DNA of 61,392 nucleotides, from NCBI GenBank assembly GCA_030147505.1, contig JASBVG010000008.1, positions 1-61,392 on the forward strand. The letters run 5' to 3'. Source of the stretch: Tardiphaga sp. GTDB taxonomy: Bacteria; Pseudomonadota; Alphaproteobacteria; Rhizobiales; Xanthobacteraceae. The notes under the pieces are model-generated. The model searched no databases, was not told the origin of the DNA, and was given only the letters and a program-made list of their open reading frames with translations. Of the stretch, positions 19,402 to 28,123 are shown one piece after another. The number at the start of each line of letters is the position of its first letter. Within the stretch, counting starts at the first letter, position 1. The position numbers were made by a program, and so were the translations under genes.

Positions 19402-19893
19402 ATGGTTCGTGAGAGTGAAATCCGCGCCGGCGAAGTCGTCGTCGAGGCACCGAAACCGAACCATGCGGGCCTCGTCTATATCGGCCGCATTCGCACGCCC
19501 TGGACGTCGCGGCTGGAAACGCCGCGGCAAGGCCGGCATGACGGGCCGGTATGCCGGGTCGAGATTTTCGAACCCTGGGTGGCAGGGCTGAAGGATCTCG
19601 AGCTCTACAAGACGCTCGAAGTGCTATACTGGCTGCACCTGTCGCGGCGCGATCTCGTGCTGCAGAGCCCGAAGAACGACGGCACCGCGCGCGGCATCTT
19701 CTCCCTGCGCACGCCGGTGCGGCCGAACCCGATCGGCACGTCGCTGGTGAAGCTGGTGGGGATCGAGGGCGCGACGGTGCTGGTGCGCGGCCTCGATTGT
19801 CTCGACGAGACGCCGCTGCTCGACATCAAGCCGGACCGCTGCGAATTCACGCCGCTGGCGCCGCCGCAGCCCGGCGATTTTCAGACGGAATAG
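19402..19893 (+). CDS. trmO: tRNA (t6A37 N6)-methyltransferase TrmO (TsaA/YaeB family)
   Basis: SAM-dependent N6-methylation of threonylcarbamoyl-adenosine at position 37 of tRNA-Thr. 163 residues with the family core: IGRIRTPW near the start, GIFSLRTPVRPNPIG (about 110-124) and LDETPLLDIKP (about 135-145). GGAG before the ATG. It starts only 14 bp after the Bug gene, so the two may be co-transcribed, although functionally unrelated. Confidence 0.9.
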   Translation: MVRESEIRAGEVVVEAPKPNHAGLVYIGRIRTPWTSRLETPRQGRHDGPVCRVEIFEPWVAGLKDLELYKTLEVLYWLHLSRRDLVLQSPKNDGTARGIFSLRTPVRPNPIGTSLVKLVGIEGATVLVRGLDCLDETPLLDIKPDRCEFTPLAPPQPGDFQTE

Positions 19894-19897
19894 GCGC

Positions 19898-20329
19898 TCA
19901 GCCCAGCGCCTTCAACGCCGCCATCAGCTTTGTTGCGTTCTCTTCCAGCACCTTTGGATCTTCCTTGACGCTGGCCGCCGGCAGCATGGCGACGCCGTCG
20001 AAACGCGGCATCACATGCATATGCAGGTGAAACACCACCTGGCCGCCGGCGGTCTCGGAGGCCTGCGCGACCAGCATGCCGTCGGCATTGAAGGCTTGCT
20101 TTGCCGCGATCGCGATCTTCTGTGCGGCGCGGATCACATGGGCATAGTCTTCCGGGAGAACGTCGAAAATGTTGCGTGCTGCAGCCTTCGGGATCACCAG
20201 CGTGTGGCCGGGCGAGCGCGGCATGATGTCGAGGAAGGCGAGGACGTGGTCGTTCTCATAGACCTTGTAGCAGGGCAGTTCGCCGCGCAGAATCTTGGCG
20301 AAGATGTTGTTGTTGTCATACGCGACCAT
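19898..20329 (-). CDS. HIT-family nucleotide hydrolase/transferase
   Basis: 143 residues with the histidine-triad motif HLHMHVMPR (His101, 103, 105) and the early IFAKILRGE segment typical of the Hint/HinT-like branch, which hydrolyses AMP-conjugates such as AMP-lysine or adenosine phosphoramidates. ATG at 20329 is preceded by GGGAGGA; the frame's 18 upstream codons are not protein-like. Convergent with trmO, 4 bp between stops; its start lies 50 bp downstream of the acetyltransferase stop, so both are probably in one leftward transcript. Confidence 0.92.
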   Translation of the reverse strand: MVAYDNNNIFAKILRGELPCYKVYENDHVLAFLDIMPRSPGHTLVIPKAAARNIFDVLPEDYAHVIRAAQKIAIAAKQAFNADGMLVAQASETAGGQVVFHLHMHVMPRFDGVAMLPAASVKEDPKVLEENATKLMAALKALG

Positions 20330-20379
20330 GGAATCCTCCCGACATTGCGCCGGGAATGTCGCCGCAGCCGCCGCCGCGG

Positions 20380-21627
20380 TCAAGCGGCGGGATCGCCCTT
20401 GCGGAACGGGCCGAGTTCGGCCAGCTCGCGGCCGGCCTCGGCGACATAGGACCGCTCGCGCTTGAGATAGTCCGCCACCGCTGCGCGAAACCCGCGATCC
20501 CTGATGTAATGCGCGGAATAGGTGGTCTGCGGGAGATAGCCGCGGGCGATCTTGTGTTCGCCCTGGGCGCCGGCTTCCACGGTCTTGAGCTTGCGCCGGA
20601 TCGCAAAGTCGATGGCCTGATAATAGCAGACCTCGAAATGCAGGAACGGGTGATGCTCGATGGCACCCCAGTGGCGACCGAACAGCGTGTCCGAGCCGAC
20701 GAAATTGATGGCGCCGGCAATGAAGCGGCCATCGCGCTTCGCCATGATCAGCGCCACGTCATCCGCCATGCTCTCGCCGATCAGCGCATAGAAGACGCGG
20801 GTGAGGTAGGGCCGGCCCCATTTGCGCGAGCCCGTCTCCATGTAGAAATCGAAGAACGCGTCCCAGGCTTCCTCGGTAATGTCGCGCCCTGACAGCGCCT
20901 CAATGGTGATGCCTGCGGCAACCGCGTCGCGGCGCTCACGCTTGATGGCCTTGCGGTGGCGTGAATTCAGCGTGGCAAGGAAATCGTCAAAACTGGCATA
21001 GCCGGGATTGTGGAAATGAAACTGCTGATCGGTGCGCCGGAGAAAGCCGCGTTCGGCGAGAAAATTCCATTCCGCCTCGCGCGCGAAGGTGACGTGCACC
21101 GAGGACGCTTCCGTTGCTTCGCAGAGGCCTACTAGACCCCCGGCAAGCGCCTCGCTCACGCGTGCCACATCGACGCCATCGCGGATCAGGAGGCGAGGGC
21201 CGGTGGCAGGCGTGAAGGGAACCGAGGCCTGCAGCTTCGGATAATACTCGCCGCCGGCCCGCTCATAGGCGTCGGCCCAGCCGCGATCGAAGACATATTC
21301 ACCCTGGGAATGGGACTTCAGATAGCACGGCACAATGCCGACGATTGTGCCTTCCTGCCTGGCGAGCAGGTGCCGCGGGCCCCAGCCCGTGCGCGCGCAG
21401 GCCGAATTCGATTTCTCCACGGCATTTAGAAAGGCGTGGGAAACGAACGGGTTGTACGGGGATTTGGAAGTGCAGCCTGCAGCGCTTGAGAGCGTGTCGA
21501 GATCAGCCAGATCGCCGGCGAAAGTCTGGCCTGCCACGGCGCGACCACTCGCGCAGGCGTCCCATTCCGCTTGCGCTACCTGGCTGATCGATCCGATTGC
21601 TTCGAGGGTAATATCCGATGACGTCAT
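20380..21627 (-). CDS. FemAB-like GNAT acyltransferase (PF04339-type)
   Basis: 415 residues of the bacterial FemAB-related/peptidogalycan recognition family, widespread in alphaproteobacteria, with a duplicated GNAT fold. Landmarks: SPYNPFVSHAFLNAVE (about 57-72), RHLLARQEGTIVGIVPCYLKSHSQGEY split over 85-112, SRHRKAIKRERR (about 222-233) and GAQGEHKIARGY (about 371-382). ATG at 21627, with AAGTGA five bases upstream. The acceptor is unknown; transfer to cell-envelope or amino-acid substrates has been proposed for the family. Confidence 0.87.
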   Translation of the reverse strand: MTSSDITLEAIGSISQVAQAEWDACASGRAVAGQTFAGDLADLDTLSSAAGCTSKSPYNPFVSHAFLNAVEKSNSACARTGWGPRHLLARQEGTIVGIVPCYLKSHSQGEYVFDRGWADAYERAGGEYYPKLQASVPFTPATGPRLLIRDGVDVARVSEALAGGLVGLCEATEASSVHVTFAREAEWNFLAERGFLRRTDQQFHFHNPGYASFDDFLATLNSRHRKAIKRERRDAVAAGITIEALSGRDITEEAWDAFFDFYMETGSRKWGRPYLTRVFYALIGESMADDVALIMAKRDGRFIAGAINFVGSDTLFGRHWGAIEHHPFLHFEVCYYQAIDFAIRRKLKTVEAGAQGEHKIARGYLPQTTYSAHYIRDRGFRAAVADYLKRERSYVAEAGRELAELGPFRKGDPAA

Positions 21628-21718
21628 CAATCACTTGAACCGGTCATGTGCGATCAGCGCGGCGACCTCGCGTTTCAAGTGGGCACTTCGTGTCGCACTT
21701 CAAGACCCGGAGGTCACC

Positions 21719-21867
21719 TGTCCCGGATGCGATGCGGCATCCTTCATGCCGCTTCGCAGAGCCGGGACCGCACGAAGCTCTGGCGTTCGTGGCGGTCCCG
21801 GCTCTGCGCGGCAGCGTTGGCGGCGATGCTTCGCATCGCCTGCACGCTGCAGCGCGTCCGGGACACG
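21719..21867. repeat. Palindromic intergenic repeat, family C
   Basis: About 150 bp. Nested inverted repeats: gtcccggatgcg at the left matches cgcgtccgggac at the right, and cgcagagccgggaccgc pairs with gcggtcccggctctgcg around a central gctctggcg, flanked by acgaa/ttcgt. It could form a long hairpin and fills the gap between two leftward genes. Typical of dispersed repeats in this bacterial group (recollection). Confidence 0.8.
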
Positions 21868-21889
21868 ATTGCGGAAGGGCTCATCGGCT

Positions 21890-22636
21890 TTATGGTACGA
21901 AACCTTCGAAGGTCATCTGGTCCGCCCAGCGCTCCGTGATCGCGCGCTGCTCCGGCGTGCGCACGGTCCAGGTGATCAGCGCACAGCCAAAGATGTTGCG
22001 GGCGATCCAGGGCGCCGGGGCGGGGAGTTGCTTCACCCAATAGGAGACGAAATGCGGCCGGGTGCGGAAGGCATGGCGGAGATGCAGCATGCCGTCACGC
22101 TGCGCCTGTGTCAGTGTCAGCCACTCGCCGTCGTCATAACTGCGCTGGGCGGTGATGCCGCGCGGGACCTCGGGCGCGATCTCGCGCATGGCGAGGACCT
22201 GGTCGGGATCGAACGACATCCACGCGGCCGGGCCGCGATAGGCGCGCAGCAATTCGGCGGCGCGGCGGACCAGTTGGCGGTCGCCGTCGAAGTGGCTCTT
22301 GACCTCGATGACGAGGCCGACGCGGCCGTCCACCAGCGCGAGAAGGTCGCCGAGCGACATCATCCGCTCGGACGTGTCCCTGAAGGCGACGGCCTTCAGC
22401 TCAGCGGCAGTTTTGGAGAGGAGAGGGCCGCTGCCTTCGGTGAGGCGGCCGAGCTCGTCGTCGTGATGGACCATCGCCTCGCCATCGGCGGTGAGCTGGA
22501 CATCCACCTCGATGGAAAAATTGCCCGCGACGGCCGCATGCATGGCGCCGGGCATGTTCTCGATAACGCCACGCGCGCGGTCGTGCAGGCCGCGATGCGC
22601 GACCGGGCGGGCGATCAGCCAGTCAGGTGCGCGCAT
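21890..22636 (-). CDS. Glycerophosphodiester phosphodiesterase family protein
   Basis: 248 residues with GDPD motifs: PVAHRG (His14-Arg15), ENMPGA, the metal-binding EVDVQLTADGEAMVHHDDELGRLT (divided: EVDV and VHHDDELGRLT), and late LITWTVRTPEQ. Hydrolyses glycerophosphodiesters to glycerol-3-phosphate and an alcohol. No signal peptide, so cytosolic. ATG at 22636 with AAGGA upstream. It follows the ridA-like gene by 17 bp in the same direction, suggesting one transcript. Confidence 0.9.
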   Translation of the reverse strand: MRAPDWLIARPVAHRGLHDRARGVIENMPGAMHAAVAGNFSIEVDVQLTADGEAMVHHDDELGRLTEGSGPLLSKTAAELKAVAFRDTSERMMSLGDLLALVDGRVGLVIEVKSHFDGDRQLVRRAAELLRAYRGPAAWMSFDPDQVLAMREIAPEVPRGITAQRSYDDGEWLTLTQAQRDGMLHLRHAFRTRPHFVSYWVKQLPAPAPWIARNIFGCALITWTVRTPEQRAITERWADQMTFEGFVP

Positions 22637-22653
22637 CGGGCGATCCTTTGGGA

Positions 22654-23121
22654 TCAGGCGACTTCGAACACCGCATCGACCTCGACGGCGCAATCGGCCG
22701 GCAGCGAGGCGACGCCGACGGCGGCACGCGAGTGGCGGCCCTTGTCGCCGAAAGCGGCGACCATCAGGTCCGACGCGCCGTTGATCACTTTCGGCGAGTC
22801 GATGAAATCCGGTGTCGCATTGACGAAGCCGCCAAGGCGCACCACGCGCGCCACTTTGTCGAGATCGCCGAGCGCGGCCTTGACCTGGGCCAGAATATTC
22901 ACGGCGCAGCCGCGGGCGGCGGCGACGCCGTCTTCCAGGCTGACATTGGCGCCGAGCTTACCCTTGGCGATCAGCTTGCCGTCGGCGCCGAGGCAAATCT
23001 GTCCAGAGACGAACAACAGATTGCCGGTTCGCACGAAGCCCACGTAATTGGCTACCGGGCTGACCGGCTCATGAAGGGTGACACCCAATTCCGCGAGTTT
23101 CTGCTCGACTGCACCTGGCAT
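22654..23121 (-). CDS. RidA family protein (Rid/YjgF/UK114)
   Basis: 155 residues, a longer Rid subgroup (RidA itself is about 128). RidA hydrolyses reactive enamine/imine intermediates of PLP enzymes. Visible: NYVGFVRTGNLLFVSGQ (about 27-43), the ARGCAVNILAQVKAALGDL helix (about 70-88) and the terminal VEVDAVFE. The archetypal catalytic Arg of RidA (in the xRxx near the C-terminal PADCAVEVD) seems replaced, so imine-deaminase activity is uncertain. ATG at 23121 with GGGGA upstream; the 47 codons before it are not conserved-looking. Confidence 0.85.
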   Translation of the reverse strand: MPGAVEQKLAELGVTLHEPVSPVANYVGFVRTGNLLFVSGQICLGADGKLIAKGKLGANVSLEDGVAAARGCAVNILAQVKAALGDLDKVARVVRLGGFVNATPDFIDSPKVINGASDLMVAAFGDKGRHSRAAVGVASLPADCAVEVDAVFEVA

Positions 23122-23374
23122 GCAAAAAATCCCCAAAGTTCGATGTTGAGCCTGAACGACGTACCGGCGGGCAGGCGAGCCTGTTTCCCCCATCGTGTCC
23201 GCCCATGCAAGTGACGTTCGGACCGCGGCAGACGCGCATCCCTTATCCGGCTTCCGCCACAATCCAGGCGAAATGTGGCATTCCGCAGGTTGTCGCCGGG
23301 GTGTCGCCCAAGGCCCTAGTTGCGGCGCAATAGGGCTCTCTCTATTGTGATGGTTTCACACACGGGACGAATCC

Positions 23375-24247
23375 ATGCGCCGCTCCGCCTCGCTCTTGCG
23401 TTCTTCGGTTGCCGCTCTGGCGCTCGGCGCGGCTGCATTGCTGGCGCCCGCAAGCCACGCGGCGGCGCCGGGATCGACGGTGCCGTTTCTCGCGCATCAG
23501 GCGCTGTATGAACTGAAGCTCACCAAATCGCGCGGCAATGCCAATGTGAATGCCGCCACCGGCCGCATCCTCTACAGCTTCACCGGCAGCAGTTGCGAGG
23601 GCTATTCGTCCGACTTCCGCCAGGTCTCCGAGCTCAATAGCGGCGAGGACAAGACGACGCTGAGCGATCTGCGCTCCACCAGCTGGGAGTCCGGCGACGG
23701 CAAGAGCTATCGCTTCAAGATCGACACCCAGATGAACGACAGCGATCCGAACAAGATTGACGGCATCGCCGAGCGCGAGGGCGGTCATATCAATGTCAAG
23801 CTGACGCTGCCGGCGAAGAAAACCATCAAGCTCGATGGCAATATCGTGTTTCCCACCGAGCAGATCCATCGCATCATCGCCGCAGCGAAAGAGGGCAAGT
23901 CGGTTCTCGAACTGAACGTGTTCGACGGCTCCGACACCGGCGAGAAGGTCTACAGCACCTTGACGGTGATCGGGCAGGCGATCCCCGCCGATCGCAAGGT
24001 TGCGGAGCCCGATCCGTCGACCAACGACGACAAGATGAAGGCGCTGATGCGCTGGCCGGTGACGGTGAGCTATTTCGACAAGTCGGAGAAGGCGAGCGAT
24101 GGCGGCGAGCAGACGCCGGTCTACGCGATGTCGTTCGAGCTCTATGAAAACGGCGTGTCGCGGGCGCTGGCGCTCGATTACAACGATTTCGTCATCGCCG
24201 GGGCAATGAGCAAGCTGATGGTGAAAGACAGCAAGCCGTGTAAGTGA
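23375..24247 (+). CDS. EipB-family cell-envelope integrity protein (DUF1849)
   Basis: 290 residues. Signal peptide (1-30, ending SHAA) places it in the periplasm; the mature part is beta-rich, beginning FLAHQALYELKL, with two cysteines, Cys74 (SSCEGY) and Cys289 (penultimate residue, SKPCK). EipB in Brucella is a periplasmic beta-spiral protein stabilised by a disulfide linking an internal and a C-terminal Cys and needed for envelope integrity, which matches the pattern here. Single-gene unit; a hairpin follows at 24270. Confidence 0.88.
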   Translation: MRRSASLLRSSVAALALGAAALLAPASHAAAPGSTVPFLAHQALYELKLTKSRGNANVNAATGRILYSFTGSSCEGYSSDFRQVSELNSGEDKTTLSDLRSTSWESGDGKSYRFKIDTQMNDSDPNKIDGIAEREGGHINVKLTLPAKKTIKLDGNIVFPTEQIHRIIAAAKEGKSVLELNVFDGSDTGEKVYSTLTVIGQAIPADRKVAEPDPSTNDDKMKALMRWPVTVSYFDKSEKASDGGEQTPVYAMSFELYENGVSRALALDYNDFVIAGAMSKLMVKDSKPCK

Positions 24248-24269
24248 GGAGTTGCTGCGACGTTCGGAT

Positions 24270-24294
24270 CACCTCTCCCCGGTGGGGAGAGGTG
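24270..24294. repeat. Palindrome, family D (short copy)
   Basis: 25-bp perfect palindrome cacctctccccggtggggag continuing aggtg, between convergent genes; the same motif bounds the longer repeat at 29179-29313. It may act as terminator for both genes though it lacks a T-run. Confidence 0.75.
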
Positions 24295-24301
24295 AAGAGT
24301 A

Positions 24302-25675
24302 TCACTCCGCCCGCGAGAACCGCATACTATCCAGCAGCTTCAGTCCGCCGCCTTCGGTCTTCAGCAGCTTCTTCACTGCACTCGATGCCGCGATTTCGTA
24401 GTGGTCGGCATAGGCTTCGTGGTTCTTCTCGATATCGTCGAGACGATACAGATAGTTCACCATGAGGCTGGCGGACTCGCGCAAGCCCTTGGCCGAGGTG
24501 TCGCCGAGCCAGTCGATGCGCTCCAGCCGGGCGCCGTTGCCGAGATGGAAGCGGGCGACGGAATCCACCGGGCCGCCGCGCGCATTCTTCGCCTTCAGGA
24601 AGTAGTGTGCGGCGAGGCCTTCCATGACAGGCTTGAGCTGCTCGCGCAGCGCGCCGTCATTGACCCAGAGCGGATCGTCGAGCATCGCCACCAATGCGCG
24701 GTCTTCGTCGGACAGATTGAGATCGTCAGCCTTCTTCAACCATTTCATGAAGCCCGGCACGGGCGACAGCGTGACGAAAGTGTCGAGCTTCGGCAATTCG
24801 CGGCGCAGCTCCTCGACCACCTGCTTGATCAGGAAGTTGCCGAAGGAGATGCCGCCGAGCCCGCGCTGGCAGTTCGAGATTGAATAGAACACGGCGGTGC
24901 GTGCGCGTTCGACCGGCACCGGCTGACGGTCCTTGGCGAGCAGCGGCGCGATGGCGCCGGGGATCGCCTCGGTGAGAGCAACCTCGACAAAGATCAGCGG
25001 CTCATCCACGAGAGCAGGGTGGAAGAAGGCGTAGCAGCGACGATCGACGGGATCGATGCGGCGACGCAGGTCGTCCCAGTCGTGGATCTCATGCACAGCC
25101 TCATACTTGATGACCTTTTCGAGGATGTTGGCGGGCGTCGACCAGTCGATCCTGCGCAGCACGAGAAAACCCCTGTTGAACCACGATGCGAACAGATGAA
25201 CGACGTCGTTGTCGACGGCGTTCAGTTCCTTGTTGCCATTCTTCAGATCGAGCAGATCCTCGCGCATCTTGACGAGTTCGCTGGTGCCGCCCGGCGCGCG
25301 GTTGAGCCGGCGGAACAGTTCCTGCCGCTGTGGTTCGGAGGCAACATGCAGCGCGCCGGCCCCATCGCTGGTCGGCTTGGCGCGCCAGGCCTCGATCGCC
25401 TTCTCGAGCTTGTCGCGATCCGGTCCGTATCTATGCGCCAGCGTCTCGAAGAACATCACGCGGCCGGCTTCATCGAGCGACTGGTAACGATCGAGCACAC
25501 CACGGGCAATCGCCGTGCCTGACGCTTCGCCACGGCCGGAGAGCAATTCGCCGCAGAGGTCGATCAGATCGATCGCATTCTGCTTGGGATCGATCGAAGC
25601 AGGGCCGAGCCGCAACAGGTTGCGGCCGCGCTCCGAGATGGAGGCAAGGAGATCGGAGAAGAAGTCATTGCTCAT
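24302..25675 (-). CDS. Malonyl-CoA decarboxylase
   Basis: Converts malonyl-CoA to acetyl-CoA and CO2. 457 residues: helical N-terminal domain (1-170) and a GNAT-like catalytic domain. Signatures: SISNCQRGLGGISFGNFLIK (about 265-285) with the catalytic Ser region, FVTLSPVPGFMKWL, and RFHLGNGARLERIDW (about 378-392) with the catalytic His. Length fits the MatA/MCD family. No matB (malonyl-CoA synthetase) or matC (transporter) is adjacent, so it acts alone or with distant genes; it may adjust malonyl-CoA pools rather than malonate growth. Confidence 0.95.
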   Translation of the reverse strand: MSNDFFSDLLASISERGRNLLRLGPASIDPKQNAIDLIDLCGELLSGRGEASGTAIARGVLDRYQSLDEAGRVMFFETLAHRYGPDRDKLEKAIEAWRAKPTSDGAGALHVASEPQRQELFRRLNRAPGGTSELVKMREDLLDLKNGNKELNAVDNDVVHLFASWFNRGFLVLRRIDWSTPANILEKVIKYEAVHEIHDWDDLRRRIDPVDRRCYAFFHPALVDEPLIFVEVALTEAIPGAIAPLLAKDRQPVPVERARTAVFYSISNCQRGLGGISFGNFLIKQVVEELRRELPKLDTFVTLSPVPGFMKWLKKADDLNLSDEDRALVAMLDDPLWVNDGALREQLKPVMEGLAAHYFLKAKNARGGPVDSVARFHLGNGARLERIDWLGDTSAKGLRESASLMVNYLYRLDDIEKNHEAYADHYEIAASSAVKKLLKTEGGGLKLLDSMRFSRAE

Positions 25676-25856
25676 GCTGAATCAATTCCCGGCTGGAAGC
25701 CTCACCCACTCACGCGACAATATAGCCCTTTGCGAGGCGTATTGCGCGGTCATTTGAAGCATGAAACAATCGTGAAGGGCAGAGTTTCGGCAAGGGTTTT
25801 GCATTTCCATACAAATGTGACTGCAAAACTCTATCGGCATCACAAGGGGATACACG

Positions 25857-26858
25857 ATGAAGCGGACTTCTGGGCGTAGCGTGATTGCGGCTTTGACGTT
25901 GGGGGCATTGAGTGTCGGTACGCTGCTGAGCAGCGGCGCGGCATTTGCCCAGCAAACGATCAAGGTGGGCTGGACCATTCCGGCCGAGGAATCCAAATAC
26001 TGGATGATGAAGCGGCCGCAGGAATTCGCGGATCTCGGCAAGAAATACAACATCGAATGGGTGCAGTTTCAGGGCACAGCGCCGATGACCCAGGCGCTGG
26101 CTGCCGGCGCGCTGGACTGCGCGACGCAGTCGCCGCTGGCGCTGGCCCAGGGCGTGGTCGGCGGAAACCTCAAGGCTTACGTCGTTGCCCAGCACGTGTT
26201 CGAAAAGCCCGGCAGCTTCTCGGTGTATTGGGCGGTGAAGGACGACTCGCCGATCAAGACGATCGCGGACCTCAAGGGCAAGACGCTCTCCATCAACACG
26301 CTCGGTTCGGGTATCTATGGCCCGATGGCGATCCTGCTGAAGCAGGCTGGCCTCGATGCATCGAAGGACATCAAGCTGGTTGAAGTCGGCTTCGCGCTCT
26401 CGGAAGAAGCGCTGCGTTCGGGCCGCGTCGACAGCGCCGTGATGAACCAGCCTTTTGCAGCGCGCATGGAAGCCAAGGGCGGCACGCGAAAACTGTTTTC
26501 GCTGTCGCAGCAGCAGGAAGGCATCGTGCATATCCTCGAAGCCTGCCGTGCCGATTTCGTGGACAAGAACCCCGATCTTGCCAAGGCCTATGTGCGTGAT
26601 CTGACGGCGGGCATGCAGAAGGCGCTCGCCAATCGCGACGAGACGCTGAAGGTCGTCAACGAGGTGATGAAGGCGCCGATCCCGGTGCTGGAGACGTATC
26701 TTCTCAAGGAAAACGACTTCGCCCGCGATCCGGGCGCAGCGCCGAATTTCGACGCGATCCAGAAGATGCTCGATGTCTATGTCGAGACGGGCATGCTGTC
26801 GAAGAAGGTCGATGTGTCGGCGTGGAAGAACCCGAACGTCGTGGCGCCGATCAAGTAA
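25857..26858 (+). CDS. ABC transporter substrate-binding protein (SsuA/NMT1-like)
   Basis: 333 residues with a signal peptide (1-31, cleaved after AAFA) and the SsuA/TauA/NMT1 fold: QTIKVGWTIPAEESKYW at the mature N-terminus, IADLKGKTLSINTLGSGIYG (about 140-159). Family members bind sulfonates, nitrate/bicarbonate or thiamine precursors. AAGGGG precedes the ATG. No permease or ATPase gene adjoins it, so it is an orphan binding protein; its neighbours (ring-cleavage dioxygenase, flavin reductase) hint at an aromatic or heterocyclic ligand, which is speculative. Confidence 0.88.
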   Translation: MKRTSGRSVIAALTLGALSVGTLLSSGAAFAQQTIKVGWTIPAEESKYWMMKRPQEFADLGKKYNIEWVQFQGTAPMTQALAAGALDCATQSPLALAQGVVGGNLKAYVVAQHVFEKPGSFSVYWAVKDDSPIKTIADLKGKTLSINTLGSGIYGPMAILLKQAGLDASKDIKLVEVGFALSEEALRSGRVDSAVMNQPFAARMEAKGGTRKLFSLSQQQEGIVHILEACRADFVDKNPDLAKAYVRDLTAGMQKALANRDETLKVVNEVMKAPIPVLETYLLKENDFARDPGAAPNFDAIQKMLDVYVETGMLSKKVDVSAWKNPNVVAPIK

Positions 26859-26880
26859 GACGTGACACGTCACACCACTC

Positions 26881-26964
26881 GTCATCCCCGGGCTTGACCC
26901 GGGGACCCATCTTTGACGAAGCGAGGTGATGAAGATGGATGGCCGGGTCAAGCCCGGCCATGAC
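26881..26964. repeat. Palindromic intergenic repeat, family E (copy 1)
   Basis: Ends gtcat...atgac, with two internal hairpins: ccccgggcttgacccgggg and ggccgggtcaagcccggcc. Related copies are at 44457-44543 and 49346-49456. It lies between convergent genes and may double as a terminator. Confidence 0.8.
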
Positions 26965-26980
26965 ATCGAGAGCGGGACAA

Positions 26981-27982
26981 TTACTCCGGCGCCTCGTCGC
27001 CGTGATCGCTGTCGATCAGCAAATCCAGCGCATATTTGATCGTCGCGCGCTCGTCTTCGCTGAAGCGGCCGAGCACTGACGCTTCGTGTTCCAGCGCCGC
27101 CTTGAGCGCCGGCTTGACGCGCGCGCGTCCCTTGGCCGTGAGATGCAGCGTGACGCGGCGGCGATCGCCCGAAGCGCTTTTGCGCTTGAGCAGCTCGTCT
27201 CGCTCCATGCGGTCGAGCGTCTTGGTCAGCCCCGGCTGCTTCATCAGCGCCATGGCGGCGAGTTCGCCGACCGACAGGCCCTCGACATCGGTGAGACAGG
27301 CGAGCACGCGCCATTCCGGCACCGTGAGATTCCACTCCTTCAGGCGTGCGTGAAATTCACTCGAGACATTGAAGCTCGCGCGGGCGAGCAGATAGGGCAG
27401 GTAGTTGCGCGCAAAACTGTCGCTGGCCAGTGGCGGGGCCTGCCGTTGTCCCTTGTCGATGCGGCGGAGCTGGCCGGAGTGAAACACCAGGGGATCGTGA
27501 TTGCGCTCGACGAAGCGTACGACCTCGCCGACCAGAATGGTGTGATCGCCGCCAGGATAGCGCGCCCAGGTCTTGCATTCGAAGATCGGCGCGAGACCAT
27601 CGATCAGCGGTGCGCCCGTGATGCCGGGGCGATGGTCGATGTCGGCGAACTTGTCCGAGCCACGGCGGCCGAAGCGCATCGCGAGTTCGCCATGATCGGC
27701 ACCGAGAAAATGGATGGCGAAGGCGTCGGCGTCGACGAAGGGGTCGTGGCTGGGCGACGACTTGGCAACGCTCCACAGCACCAGCGGCGGATCGAGTGAG
27801 ACCGATGAAAACGAGTTTGCCGTCATGCCGACGGGGTGATCGCCGGTGTATGCTGTGACGACGGTGACGCCGGTCGGAAACTGGCCGAGAGCTTGCCGGA
27901 ACGTGGCCGGGTTGATCGGCTGCGCCGCGTCACCCGGTTTGCTGCTGGTCGGGACATTCTGAGCCGGCTTGTCTGTCGCCAT
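26981..27982 (-). CDS. Flavin reductase fused to a MarR-type domain
   Basis: 333 residues. The N-terminal half (about 22-175) is a flavin reductase domain: FRQALGQFPTGVTVVTA, MTANSFSSVSLDPPLVLWSV (residues 53-72) and AIHFLGADH. The C-terminal half (about 185-325) is a winged-helix MarR domain: WRVLACLTDVEGLSVGEL, KQPGLTKTLDRMERDEL and SGDRRRVTLHLTAKGR. The same architecture is known in the reductase component (C1) of Acinetobacter 4-hydroxyphenylacetate 3-hydroxylase, where the MarR-like part binds the substrate and controls flavin release. ATG at 27982 is chosen; an ATG at 28066 would add 28 Arg/Lys/Phe-rich residues with no ribosome site. Divergent from the NicX-like gene. Confidence 0.88.
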   Translation of the reverse strand: MATDKPAQNVPTSSKPGDAAQPINPATFRQALGQFPTGVTVVTAYTGDHPVGMTANSFSSVSLDPPLVLWSVAKSSPSHDPFVDADAFAIHFLGADHGELAMRFGRRGSDKFADIDHRPGITGAPLIDGLAPIFECKTWARYPGGDHTILVGEVVRFVERNHDPLVFHSGQLRRIDKGQRQAPPLASDSFARNYLPYLLARASFNVSSEFHARLKEWNLTVPEWRVLACLTDVEGLSVGELAAMALMKQPGLTKTLDRMERDELLKRKSASGDRRRVTLHLTAKGRARVKPALKAALEHEASVLGRFSEDERATIKYALDLLIDSDHGDEAPE

Positions 27983-28066
27983 GAAGTTCGCCGCTCCGGG
28001 ACGCGGCAACTGCCTGAAAAACCAGCGTTGCGCCTGTCCTTTAATCCTAAAAATATTCCTTTTCAT

Positions 28067-28123
28067 ATAACATGACCGCGCCTATCATCCAACGATAATC
28101 GCTACAAAACACGGAGAGGCAAC
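28067..28123. promoter_or_regulatory. Divergent control region, flavin reductase-MarR / NicX-like gene
   Basis: Short spacer (57 bp to 28066, or 141 bp to the preferred start at 27982). AT-rich at 28045-28072. An imperfect dyad ATCATCcaacGATAAT lies at 28085-28100 (one mismatch per arm), a candidate regulator site. Evidence is weak. Confidence 0.3.

Noticed and set aside
25710..27335. 541-codon minus-strand frame across the ABC binding-protein gene
   Set aside because: The opposing gene has a signal peptide and family motifs; this frame runs through a repeat and into the reductase gene with no coherent protein.
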